IMG/VR virus record: IMGVR_UViG_3300009502_002949
Coordinates: 1-34,714 of that record
Strand: one strand, 5' to 3'
Length of the DNA stretch: 34,714 nt
Origin: a virus
The notes under the pieces are model-generated. The model worked only from the letters and a program-made list of their open reading frames with translations. It was not told the DNA's origin and searched no databases. Positions 1-6,189 of the stretch are shown in pieces (the stretch's first letter is position 1; the number at the start of each line of letters is the position of its first letter). A program made the position numbers and the translations under genes.

Positions 1-312
1 AGCGGCGGGACAATCCAAGACGTCAGCGGCGGGACAATCCAATACGTCAGCGGCGGGACAATCCAAGACGTCAGCGGCGGGACAATCCAATGCGTCAGCG
101 GCGGGACAATCCAATACGTCAGCGGCGGGACAATCCAATACGTCAGAGGCGGGACAATCCAATGCGTCAGAGGCGGGACAATCCAATACGTCAGAGGCGG
201 GACAATCCAATACGTCAGAGGCGGGACAATCCAAGACGTCAGCGGCGGGACAATCCAAGACGTCAGAGGCGGGACAATCCAATGCGTCAGCGGCGGGACA
301 ATCCAATACGTC
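1..312 (+). repeat. Tandem repeat, 13 copies of a 24-bp unit
   Basis: Thirteen head-to-tail copies start at positions 1, 25, 49 and so on to 289, with no spacers and no length change. Twenty-one of the 24 positions are identical in all copies. Only unit position 3 (C or A), 19 (G or T) and 20 (A or G) vary. The unit is eight codons and keeps the reading frame of the gene over it. The array begins at the window edge, so the true copy number may be higher, or collapsed by assembly. Confidence 0.97.
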
Positions 313-435
313 AATTTTTTGTATCCCGGCAAGATAGAAAAAATCACGGAAGGAGGGATTGTAATTTTTAAAGACGGAGATTCAAAAAGGATCGTGGTCG
401 CGGACAAGAGAATCAAGTTAGAGATTTTTAAATAA
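1..435 (+). CDS. Octapeptide-repeat protein, 5' end missing (144 codons visible)
   Basis: This frame is open from the first base to a TAA at 433-435 and has no start in the window, so the gene is cut off upstream. The first 104 residues are thirteen exact-length repeats of (S/R)GGTIQ(D/Y/C)V. A non-repetitive tail of 40 residues follows, containing YPGKIEKITEGG, IVIFKDGDSKR and IVVADKRIKLEIFK, whose alternating hydrophobic and charged residues suggest beta strands. I chose this frame over the overlapping frame that starts at 90 because its tail looks like a normal protein. The V-SGGT-Q pattern recalls beta-solenoid repeats such as those of AIDA-type adhesins, but that is only a resemblance. 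It ends 23 bases before the annealing-protein gene. Function unknown. Confidence 0.6.
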   Translation, partial: SGGTIQDVSGGTIQYVSGGTIQDVSGGTIQCVSGGTIQYVSGGTIQYVRGGTIQCVRGGTIQYVRGGTIQYVRGGTIQDVSGGTIQDVRGGTIQCVSGGTIQYVNFLYPGKIEKITEGGIVIFKDGDSKRIVVADKRIKLEIFK

Positions 436-458
436 AAACAACCTGGAGGGTTAAGAAA

Positions 459-1259
459 ATGGGAAACGAATTGGCAAAAAAAACAAAGCAGACGGCGATT
501 GAGGCTATGGCGTCACGGCTTCAAGTGTCAGCGGCACAGCTTCAAAAGACGCTTCAAATGACGGCGTTTAAGGATTGTAAGACGCCCGAGGAATTTGTCG
601 CGTGTGTGATCGTGGCGAACACCTATCAGCTTAACCCGCTCTTGAAAGAGATTTACGCGTTTAGCGGGAAGGGCGGCGGGGTTGTTCCTATCGTTCCGGT
701 GGACGGGTGGATTTCCCTTATGAACAAGCACAAGGGCGAGGACGGGAAGAACGATCACAGGGGCGTTAGGCTGTCCGAGAACAGGAGCAAAGACGGGAAG
801 CCGAACGCGTCCAAGACCGACGTCGAATCCATCACCTGCGAGATTTTGACGCGCATGACCGGCGGGGACGTCCGGAGCACCGTCGTAACAGAGTACATGA
901 GTGAGTGTTTCGACTCGGGCAAATCCCCGTGGGTGAAATGGCCTCTCCGTATGCTTCGCCACAAGGCGTTGATTCAATGCGCTCGTGTTGCTTACGGCTT
1001 CTCCGGGATCTATGAACCGGATGAAGGGGAGAGGATCGTCGAAAGTCAGATCGCAGAACCGGCTCCTATTGAAATGCCGGTAGCAAAAAATGCCGGTGAA
1101 CACACGGGGGGAATCCAACATACCGCGCAGCCGGTCCCTGTTGAGGCCCCCGCACCGGCAGCACAAGAAATGTCGGAGGAAGAAAAGGCGGAGATCGAGG
1201 CGCAGGAATTAGCGGAAGCTCAAGCGGATCTGAACAAGCGCAAGGCGGCGCGGAAATGA
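459..1259 (+). CDS. bet: Phage single-strand annealing recombinase, Bet/RecT type
   Basis: This 266-residue protein matches the phage Bet group of the RecT/Red-beta superfamily, which anneals complementary single strands during phage recombination. Recognisable blocks are NPLLKEIYAF (59-68), GGGVVPIVPVDGW (72-84) and the C-terminal core block WPLRMLRHKALIQCAR (161-176) followed by YGFSGIYEPDEGE (179-191). The last 65 residues are Ala/Glu-rich, probably a flexible or coiled tail of the kind that contacts single-strand binding protein or the nuclease partner. The SD GGAGGG lies about 10 bases before the ATG. The stop overlaps the next ATG (ATGA), and a nuclease follows one gene later, the usual synaptase-exonuclease pairing. 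Confidence 0.93.
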   Translation: MGNELAKKTKQTAIEAMASRLQVSAAQLQKTLQMTAFKDCKTPEEFVACVIVANTYQLNPLLKEIYAFSGKGGGVVPIVPVDGWISLMNKHKGEDGKNDHRGVRLSENRSKDGKPNASKTDVESITCEILTRMTGGDVRSTVVTEYMSECFDSGKSPWVKWPLRMLRHKALIQCARVAYGFSGIYEPDEGERIVESQIAEPAPIEMPVAKNAGEHTGGIQHTAQPVPVEAPAPAAQEMSEEEKAEIEAQELAEAQADLNKRKAARK

Positions 1260-1522
1260 GTAAAGGCGGTAGGGGTCAGTTAAGGAAACGGAGCATGGGA
1301 ACCTCGGAACTAGGTACGCGTGGCCCGGTTGAGGCTGATACCGCACCCGCCCCTATCGCAACAGTAGATCGAATCATCGAGCTTGCGAACGAAGGACGCG
1401 CCGTTGTTTATCGTCACTCGAAGCCGAAAGCGGCGGCGTTCTTTCAGAATTTCCAAGCGCGTTTTCTCTACAACGAATTAAAAGCGGGGTGCTTTTATGA
1501 GTACAAACGACCCGCTCTTTAA
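1256..1522 (+). CDS. Small hypothetical protein in the recombination module
   Basis: The 88-residue product is not recognised. Its N-terminal third is basic and low complexity (MSKGGRGQLRKRS). The rest contains a predicted helical stretch around VDRIIELANEGRAVVYRH and an aromatic C-terminus. The ATG overlaps the stop of the bet-like gene by four bases, and its last 26 bases overlap the start of the nuclease gene in another frame, so it is translationally coupled on both sides. Context suggests an accessory role in recombination, but nothing in the sequence shows which. Confidence 0.75.
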   Translation: MSKGGRGQLRKRSMGTSELGTRGPVEADTAPAPIATVDRIIELANEGRAVVYRHSKPKAAAFFQNFQARFLYNELKAGCFYEYKRPAL

Positions 1523-2162
1523 ATTCGATCCGGAGCAGCATCAGTACACCTATGCCGGGATCGTAGAGCCTTCCGTAACTCAGCTTCTCCAAGAGTTCGG
1601 GATCGTTGATTACTCCGGGGTCCCTAAGGCGCGTTTGGAATATAAGCGCGTCTTGGGGGTCGCGGTGCATCGGGCCTGCCATCTTCTCGACGAGTGCAAT
1701 CTTGACGAGGAAAAACTGTCAAAGCCGCTCGTGCCATATGTCGAGGCGTATAAGAAATTCTGCGAGATCTCCGGTTTCGAGGCGCGAAGCGAATTTACTG
1801 AGGTATCGCTGCGCTCTAAGAAATGGCGGTTTTGCGGGACTCCGGATCGCCAGGGGCTTCTCATTACGACGTTAGGGGGCGAGGAAGCGATCGTCGATCT
1901 TAAATGCACCTGGAAACTCTATAACGCCGTAGGTCCGCAGCTTTCCGGTTATAAGCTCCTCGTCGAAGAAAACTACGGAATCAAGATCCGCAAGCGTTTT
2001 GGACTTCAATTAAAACCCACAGGCAATTACGAGCTCCAAGAGTTCAAAGATCCAACGGATCTAAACGACTTTCTTGCCTGCGTGTCTCTGCATTGGAGCA
2101 AAAGAAAAAAATACGAAAACCACTACAAAGGGGGGCAGTTCAATGAGTATGACAACGATTGA
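1497..2162 (+). CDS. PD-(D/E)XK exonuclease, RecB/YqaJ-like recombination partner
   Basis: This 221-residue protein carries the nuclease core of phage recombination exonucleases. Visible parts are GVAVHRA with His58, an acidic residue at Glu102 in EVSL, GTPDRQG with Asp117, VDLK with Asp134 and Lys136, and QLSGY (148-152), the arrangement of RecB/Cas4/lambda-exonuclease relatives. It would resect double-stranded DNA ends to make single strands for the annealing protein encoded just upstream. The length is normal for the group. The start lies inside the end of the preceding gene, and its last 20 bases overlap the next gene. The exact subfamily is uncertain. Confidence 0.85.
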   Translation: MSTNDPLFKFDPEQHQYTYAGIVEPSVTQLLQEFGIVDYSGVPKARLEYKRVLGVAVHRACHLLDECNLDEEKLSKPLVPYVEAYKKFCEISGFEARSEFTEVSLRSKKWRFCGTPDRQGLLITTLGGEEAIVDLKCTWKLYNAVGPQLSGYKLLVEENYGIKIRKRFGLQLKPTGNYELQEFKDPTDLNDFLACVSLHWSKRKKYENHYKGGQFNEYDND

Positions 2163-2856
2163 TCTTTCGAGGGAACAGCGGGAAGTGTTGGAGAAGGAAG
2201 TAAACCCGATCGTGCAAACGGCCGGTGCGCTTGTGATTAAAACGTCGTCGGACAGCCTGGAAGCTCAAGAGATCCTAAAAGAGATCAAGCTCCGGGCCAA
2301 GCAGATCCATGAAAAGTTTGATCCGCCGGTCCGCGCCGCGCATGAATCCTGGAAGCGCGTTAAAGAGCTTTACAATTTCTTCACGGAGCCGTTTTCGGAC
2401 GCGGAAGTGATTATCAAGCGAAAGATTATTGTGTTCGAGGCTGCGGAACAGAAGAAGCGGGACGATGCAGCGAAGGCCGCAGAAGCGAAGCGACAGGAGG
2501 ACGAGAGGAAACGCCAGGAAGAAATACGCCGCCAGGCAGCGGAAGCGGAAGCAAAAGGAAAGACGGAGAAGGCGGAATCGTTGCGAGAGAAGGCGGAAAC
2601 CTATGTCGCGCCGCCGGTGTTCATGGCTCCGGAGCCCGTCCAGGCTCAAGGCACGTCATTTAAAAAGACCTGGATCGCGGAAGTTACGGATCTCCCGACG
2701 CTTCTCAAGTCAATCGCGGAAGGCCGCGCCCCGCTTGGGATCATTTCGATCAATCAATCCGCTTTGAACCAATACGCCAAAGGCGTCAAGGGAACGATGC
2801 CGGTCCCCGGACTCAAGTTCTCTGAGCGTACCGATATGTCCGTGAGGACAAAGTAA
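2143..2856 (+). CDS. Coiled-coil protein of phage recombination modules
   Basis: I start this 237-residue protein at ATG 2143 because GGGGGG lies just before it; an upstream in-frame ATG at 2074 has no such site and would add 23 residues that run through the nuclease gene. Residues 1-90 look helical. Residues 95-155 are a long Lys/Arg/Glu/Ala coiled coil. The C-terminal 65 residues (from FKKTWIAEV to SVRTK) form a compact domain that I associate with phage genes beside RecT and exonuclease genes. No catalytic motif is visible. Context suggests a DNA-recombination accessory or structural partner, but no activity can be assigned. Confidence 0.85.
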   Translation: MSMTTIDLSREQREVLEKEVNPIVQTAGALVIKTSSDSLEAQEILKEIKLRAKQIHEKFDPPVRAAHESWKRVKELYNFFTEPFSDAEVIIKRKIIVFEAAEQKKRDDAAKAAEAKRQEDERKRQEEIRRQAAEAEAKGKTEKAESLREKAETYVAPPVFMAPEPVQAQGTSFKKTWIAEVTDLPTLLKSIAEGRAPLGIISINQSALNQYAKGVKGTMPVPGLKFSERTDMSVRTK

Positions 2857-3410
2857 TGGATACGACTTTGCCGCCGGTCCACCCGGAAGCCGAAAAGGGC
2901 GTTAGCCCACTGTCCCCACAGAAAAAGGCAACCGGGCCCGGCGGTCTACTCTCAAAGAAACACCGCGTAACGGATCTTCGGATCTTGGCGCGGCTGAAGC
3001 AAAATCGGGGCCGTGTTTTGTGGGACATGGCGACAGCGGTTTTTATGTTCACGATCCTTAGCGTACCGGTGGCATTTTGTGGAGAGGCGACAACTGGGCT
3101 TGCGTCTTTTTACGGGCGAGAGTGCTGCCGGTACAACCTTAATCCTTCTTTTTGTCCAACGTCAAGCGGGAGATCACTCTATGAACTTGAGAGAACGAAA
3201 CAAGATTTTGCGGCAGCCTGGAACTATCCGATGGGCGCGATCGTTAAGGTTACTAATCTCGGAAACGGAAAATCTGTCACAGTCGCAATTTTTGACCGTG
3301 GACCAAGCCGCAGACTTCACCGTGTTATCGACCTATCTAAAAGAGCTTTCAGCAAAATATCGTCTTTAGACAAGGGCGTGATCCGCGTGAGTGTTGAGAG
3401 GGTCGAATAA
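2856..3410 (+). CDS. RlpA-like double-psi beta-barrel protein with N-terminal membrane segment
   Basis: Residues 79-184 match the RlpA-like double-psi barrel: TGLASFYG (79-86), SSGRSLYE, AAAWNYPMGAIVKVTN (119-134), NGKSVTVAIFDRGP (137-150) with the conserved Asp148, then HRVIDLSKRAF and a GVIRVSVE strand. RlpA proteins bind or cleave septal peptidoglycan. A hydrophobic segment at 58-75 (MATAVFMFTILSVPVAF) after a basic stretch would anchor or export the protein. Cys75 is present but the preceding residues do not form a good lipobox. The ATG shares a base with the previous stop and GAGGA lies upstream. An internal ATG at 3027 would give a short signal peptide but has no clear SD. The protein is odd among recombination and replication genes. 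Confidence 0.85.
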   Translation: MDTTLPPVHPEAEKGVSPLSPQKKATGPGGLLSKKHRVTDLRILARLKQNRGRVLWDMATAVFMFTILSVPVAFCGEATTGLASFYGRECCRYNLNPSFCPTSSGRSLYELERTKQDFAAAWNYPMGAIVKVTNLGNGKSVTVAIFDRGPSRRLHRVIDLSKRAFSKISSLDKGVIRVSVERVE

Positions 3411-3743
3411 ATGCCATATCGATTAGACACGGACACAATCGAGACTGTTCCTACAGGGTATGCAGACACTTCTATTTCTTCCAAGGCGGAGATTGCCAAG
3501 AAGAAAAACGAGTACCGGAGGAAGATTTATTACGCGATCAGGTGGGGAGGCGGAAAGACATGCGACGAGATCGAAGTATCTCTTGGGCTTAGGCATCAAA
3601 CAGCGTCTTGTTTTATAAGATTTTTGACACAAGACGGTCTTTTAACACAATCAAATGAGAGAAGAGTAACAAGATCCGGGAGGTCAGCGATCGTTTGGAA
3701 AGCCGCAGAGATCAGACAAAAGCTACAACAAGAATTATTTTAA
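3411..3743 (+). CDS. Winged-helix DNA-binding protein
   Basis: In this 110-residue protein, residues about 40-100 form a winged helix-turn-helix: CDEIEVSLGLRHQTAS is the helix-turn-helix, LTQDGLLTQS the following strand, and VTRSGRSAIVWKA the wing. Small phage proteins of this form sit in early regions as transcription or replication regulators. It begins directly after the RlpA-like stop and has GAGAGGG upstream. It lies between recombination and replication genes, so it may control the early operon or act in replication; its target cannot be read from the sequence. Confidence 0.8.
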   Translation: MPYRLDTDTIETVPTGYADTSISSKAEIAKKKNEYRRKIYYAIRWGGGKTCDEIEVSLGLRHQTASCFIRFLTQDGLLTQSNERRVTRSGRSAIVWKAAEIRQKLQQELF

Positions 3744-3754
3744 AAGGGGGCAGT

Positions 3755-4387
3755 ATGGCATGGATCGAGTTTCACATAGCTTTAAGGGATCATTGGAAGA
3801 TTGATCGTCTAGCGTTTCTCATGGAGTGCGAATATCCAACCGCTTTAGGGTATATCGCCTGCCTATGGTGTTGGACCGCCTCAAACGCTCCTAATGGCAA
3901 TTTGAGCAAATTCTCAGACAAGGAGCTATGCAAAGCCGCACGAATACCACTCGAAAAGAGCCTGAAAGACGTTTTAAAGTCAGTAAAGCTCATGGACCGT
4001 CACGACCGTATCCATGATTGGGGAAAACATGGTCTAAGGCTATTAGAATCAACGCGTTCCAGAGTTAGAAAACATCGTGAAATGAAACGAATCAGTAACG
4101 TTACAGAAACGCCTACCAACCAACCTAACCCAACCAACCGAACCTTACCTAACCAAATACCGATCGGAGGGGGAAAACCAGCCGCCGGTTCTTTTTTTAA
4201 AGACGATCAAATGCACGATCTTAAAAGAGAAATAGCAAAAACAATGGGATGGGCGGTAATGAGTGAGGCGGTACAAAAAGCATCTGAGGAAATAATACAC
4301 AAGGTTAAAACGTCAAAAAAGAAACTGGAGAATCCTTTCGGTTACGCTATGGGGATCGCTAAAAAATTAAACGGGGTGAGGGTATGA
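3755..4387 (+). CDS. Replisome organiser-like protein (replication initiation)
   Basis: The start at 3755 follows AAGGGGG; the upstream in-frame ATG at 3695 lies in the previous gene. The N-terminal 110 residues (WIEFHIALRDHWKIDRLAFL, then ALGYIACLWCWTASNAPNG, then IHDWGKHGLRLL) match the N-terminal domain of phage replisome organisers, a winged-helix fold that binds the phage origin. A low-complexity Thr/Asn/Pro linker (about 130-150) leads to a C-terminal helical part that in relatives contacts helicase loader or helicase. It probably starts phage replication using host enzymes, since no phage helicase or polymerase is visible. The origin was not located. Confidence 0.75.
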   Translation: MAWIEFHIALRDHWKIDRLAFLMECEYPTALGYIACLWCWTASNAPNGNLSKFSDKELCKAARIPLEKSLKDVLKSVKLMDRHDRIHDWGKHGLRLLESTRSRVRKHREMKRISNVTETPTNQPNPTNRTLPNQIPIGGGKPAAGSFFKDDQMHDLKREIAKTMGWAVMSEAVQKASEEIIHKVKTSKKKLENPFGYAMGIAKKLNGVRV

Positions 4388-4749
4388 ATAAATACGGCGC
4401 GGTAATCGTCCGTGGGATCGGTGGATACACTTATAGATCAAAAGCGGAAAGAGATCATGCTCTCTGGCTTGAGGCGGAACGAAGGTCCGGGAGGATAAAG
4501 GCGTGGGAATACGAAAAAAGCTACGATCTCTTAGCTTATGAGAAGCTAATTGGTAGGCATAAACCAGATTTTACAATCACGCTAAAGGACGGGCGGAACG
4601 AAGTGCATGAGGTGAAAGGCGGAAATGCAACAAAGACGGAAGCATGGGGTTTGAGAAAAAAGATTTTTGAAGCGAATTATCCGTTTATCCGGTATCGAGT
4701 TTTTGAATTTGGAGGAGAACGAAGATCAAGGACAATTCAATGGGAATAA
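4384..4749 (+). CDS. DUF1064-like phage endonuclease
   Basis: The 121-residue protein matches the DUF1064 group of small phage PD-(D/E)XK nucleases. Visible motif parts are YRSKAE with Glu22, PDF with Asp62 after the Lys/His-rich turn, and HEVKG with Glu76 and Lys78, followed by a helix (KTEAWGLRKKIFEANYP). Such proteins are often next to replication initiators and may resolve branched DNA. The ATG overlaps the stop of the organiser gene by four bases (ATGA), so the two are probably co-translated. The fold is well supported; the substrate is inferred from related phages. Confidence 0.85.
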   Translation: MNKYGAVIVRGIGGYTYRSKAERDHALWLEAERRSGRIKAWEYEKSYDLLAYEKLIGRHKPDFTITLKDGRNEVHEVKGGNATKTEAWGLRKKIFEANYPFIRYRVFEFGGERRSRTIQWE

Positions 4750-4766
4750 CCAGAAAGGAGTTTCTT

Positions 4767-4961
4767 ATGCAGACAAAGAGGATCTTGATTTTCGCGTTTG
4801 CTCTCGCAGCGTTTTTATGGCTTGCGCATACGCTTTGGGCGAGTGAAGAACCAGACGCGATCCGGAACCAGACGGACTTTCAGAGGCAGGAAGCGACGTA
4901 TCAAAACACAGTGGCTCAAACGCAGAGGATTATCGACAATGGGCGCGAAGTCACGCGGTAA
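4767..4961 (+). CDS. Small exported or membrane-anchored protein
   Basis: I start at 4767 because AAAGGAG lies seven bases before this ATG; the earlier in-frame ATG at 4740 overlaps the nuclease gene and lacks an SD. The 64-residue product opens with a basic start (MQTKR), a hydrophobic run to about residue 23 and an Ala-Ser junction (LWAS) that fits signal peptidase I cleavage. The remaining 40 residues are polar, Gln/Glu-rich and probably helical. It could be a periplasmic protein with a lysis or host-envelope role, but it lacks a lipobox and I do not recognise a family. Confidence 0.65.
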   Translation: MQTKRILIFAFALAAFLWLAHTLWASEEPDAIRNQTDFQRQEATYQNTVAQTQRIIDNGREVTR

Positions 4962-5091
4962 CTGGAACATCGGGTACTGCCCTAAAACGGATTGCGATTA
5001 TTACCCAAAATCCGGGAAGTGCAAAAAGGCGTGTATCCGGTTTGGATCGTATCGGCGTAAGGGGAAAGATTACACTTTACCCATAAAGTAA
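4939..5091 (+). CDS. Small Cys-rich basic protein (50 aa)
   Basis: The start at 4939 lies inside the end of the preceding gene (22-base overlap). The product has four cysteines spaced C-x4-C, x8, C-x3-C within YCPKTDCDYYPKSGKCKKAC, then a basic tail, which suggests a small metal-binding knuckle. The upstream in-frame ATG at 4798 would run antiparallel to no known domain and read through the exported-protein gene, so I reject it. No family is recognised. Its last codons overlap an inverted-repeat motif and a candidate promoter. Confidence 0.6.
   Translation: MGAKSRGNWNIGYCPKTDCDYYPKSGKCKKACIRFGSYRRKGKDYTLPIK
5075..5088. promoter_or_regulatory. Inverted repeat CTTTA-CCCA-TAAAG
   Basis: A perfect 5-bp inverted repeat around a 4-base centre overlaps the stop of the preceding gene. 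The same TTTA-N4-TAAA form occurs before the portal gene (8483-8496) and the tail fibre gene (27550-27563). Here it lacks the upstream T-run seen at those two places, so membership of the same element is uncertain. Confidence 0.35.
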
Positions 5092-5103
5092 AAGGCGTAT
5101 AAT
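5076..5103 (+). promoter_or_regulatory. Candidate sigma70-type promoter for the late operon
   Basis: TTTACC (5076-5081) is separated by 16 bases from a perfect TATAAT (5098-5103). It sits at the boundary between the replication genes and the packaging cluster, where a late or middle promoter would be expected. Predicted transcription start is near 5110. The -35 box matches consensus at four of six bases. It overlaps the inverted repeat at 5075-5088, which could act as an operator. Confidence 0.45.
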
Positions 5104-5135
5104 TTAAGTATGAGATCGACAAAGGATTACTTTCA

Positions 5136-5357
5136 ATGACCGCGCCGGTCGTCGCTAAAGGAAAAAGCGATTGCCGGCGTTTTAATTTCTTTGTCGAGAG
5201 AAGGTCAGCAGGACGGGCATATCGGGATTGGTTGTTTTATTCTGATATTGAATTAAGGTCTTTGATGTATCAGGCGGGAATGGCGGTTTGTAAGCCGAGG
5301 CCTTTGATCGATTGGGAAGAGGTTGAATTTCGTGATGTTGTGTCCGAGCTTTTGTGA
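5136..5357 (+). CDS. Small hypothetical protein (73 aa)
   Basis: The product is unrecognised. It has a basic N-terminal third (KGKSDCRRFNFFVERR) and an acidic C-terminus (IDWEEVEFRDVVSELL). AAAGGA lies about nine bases before the ATG. A 9-codon reading frame starting at 5110 ends across this ATG, so it could be coupled to a leader peptide. It is the first gene after the candidate promoter. Confidence 0.6.
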   Translation: MTAPVVAKGKSDCRRFNFFVERRSAGRAYRDWLFYSDIELRSLMYQAGMAVCKPRPLIDWEEVEFRDVVSELL

Positions 5358-5451
5358 AGATAACCCGATGCAGGATATTGACGAGTTTGATCCGGAGACT
5401 TACGCCGACGAGGACGAAGTAGAAACGGAAGATGAAGAACTGGAGGAATAA
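5335..5451 (+). CDS. Tiny acidic protein (38 aa, or 27 aa from 5368)
   Basis: This frame overlaps the end of the preceding gene by 23 bases. The product is strongly acidic after an internal Met: DEFDPETYADEDEVETEDEE. An alternative start at 5368 gives only the acidic part. GAAGAGG lies about a dozen bases before 5335, which makes the longer form reasonable. Such acidic peptides in phages sometimes mimic DNA or bind host factors, but that is not shown here. No family is recognised. Confidence 0.45.
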   Translation: MLCPSFCEDNPMQDIDEFDPETYADEDEVETEDEELEE

Positions 5452-5454
5452 AAA

Positions 5455-5580
5455 ATGAGACACGCGAGCCGTAGGAATTGTTGGCCGAGGATTGAGAAAA
5501 GCGAACACGCGCCGGCGGTCAGGCGAAGAAAACAGATCGGGAAATTGTCGTTGAAGAAAGCGAACGGGTTGGCAGTATGA
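5455..5580 (+). CDS. Tiny basic protein (41 aa)
   Basis: The frame starts at ATG 5455 with GGAGG eight bases upstream, inside the end of the acidic gene, and ends in TGA overlapping the next ATG. The product is very basic (RRNCWPR, VRRRKQ, SLKKAN), suggesting nucleic-acid binding. It follows directly on a strongly acidic peptide gene, so the two may form a complex, but that is inference. Confidence 0.5.
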   Translation: MRHASRRNCWPRIEKSEHAPAVRRRKQIGKLSLKKANGLAV

Positions 5581-5711
5581 GGGGCACCGTCGCGAAGCGG
5601 TTAAGGAAAGAAGCGAAAACGATGTGGGACATGATGTCCTTTGGTCCTCAGAAGATGCCGTATAGGTCAATTGTGAAGGCGTTAAAGCGTCAATATCATG
5701 CCGAAAGGTAA
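5577..5711 (+). CDS. Tiny basic helical protein (44 aa)
   Basis: ATGA links this gene to the one before it, and it overlaps the small terminase gene by 14 bases. The product opens RGTVAKRLRKEAKTM and ends VKALKRQYH, two basic helices that I associate with small proteins just upstream of terminase genes in environmental phages. The function is unknown; the position and charge suggest DNA or RNA binding. Confidence 0.55.
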   Translation: MRGTVAKRLRKEAKTMWDMMSFGPQKMPYRSIVKALKRQYHAER

Positions 5712-6189
5712 GAAACGGCGAAACAAAGGCGGTCGGCCTCCGGCTTTTAAGTCCGCAAACGAGCTCTCCAAGCGAATAAACGCCTATTTTGATGCTGAAA
5801 CGGGCTGTTTTCCCATCAAGGATAAAGACACCGGCGAGTTTCTTCACGACAAACACGGCAAGATTATGTTCGAGGTAATGCCTCCCACAGTAAGCGGTTT
5901 GGCTCTTTTCCTTGGCTTTTGCGATAGACAGTCGCTTTATGATTACAAGTCCCGTCCGGAGTTTTCTTGCATTATAAAAAAGGCGGTGTTGCAAATCGAG
6001 CGGTTCCACGAAGGCCGTTGCGCGACAGACGGGAAGCCGGTCGGTTCGATATTCTGGCTGAAGAATCACAAATGGAAAGACGACGACGCGAAAGTGGCAA
6101 TGAATTTCTTTACGAATCCGCTTCAAGCAATAAGGGCTCTGGATGAAGAAGATCGAAAGCGAAACAGAAATCCTACGAAATCGAGTTAA
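5698..6189 (+). CDS. terS: Terminase small subunit
   Basis: This 163-residue protein has the standard order of a small terminase: a basic N-terminus with GGRPPAFKSANEL, then PPTVSGLALFLGFCDRQSLYDY (62-83), which is the helix-turn-helix that recognises the packaging site, then a long helix (FSCIIKKAVLQIERF) and the segment IFWLKNHKWKDDD. It would form a ring that binds the pac or cos site and activates the large subunit. Its last 47 bases overlap the start of the large-subunit gene in another frame. Confidence 0.9.
   Translation: MPKGKKRRNKGGRPPAFKSANELSKRINAYFDAETGCFPIKDKDTGEFLHDKHGKIMFEVMPPTVSGLALFLGFCDRQSLYDYKSRPEFSCIIKKAVLQIERFHEGRCATDGKPVGSIFWLKNHKWKDDDAKVAMNFFTNPLQAIRALDEEDRKRNRNPTKSS

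Noticed and set aside
1-312. CRISPR array
   Set aside because: The 24-bp units are head to tail with no unique spacers, and no cas gene is present.
90-371. Alternative frame over the repeats giving RQRRDNP-type repeats
   Set aside because: It needs a start within the array and its tail after the repeats looks random, while the frame from position 1 to 435 has a protein-like tail and is open to the window edge.
528-1166. Long minus-strand reading frame
   Set aside because: It lies fully opposite the annealing protein gene, has no domain, and is a shadow of the coding strand.
5110-5139. Nine-codon leader peptide after the candidate promoter
   Set aside because: It would start at the predicted first base of the transcript with no SD. 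It may be chance, though it ends across the next ATG.
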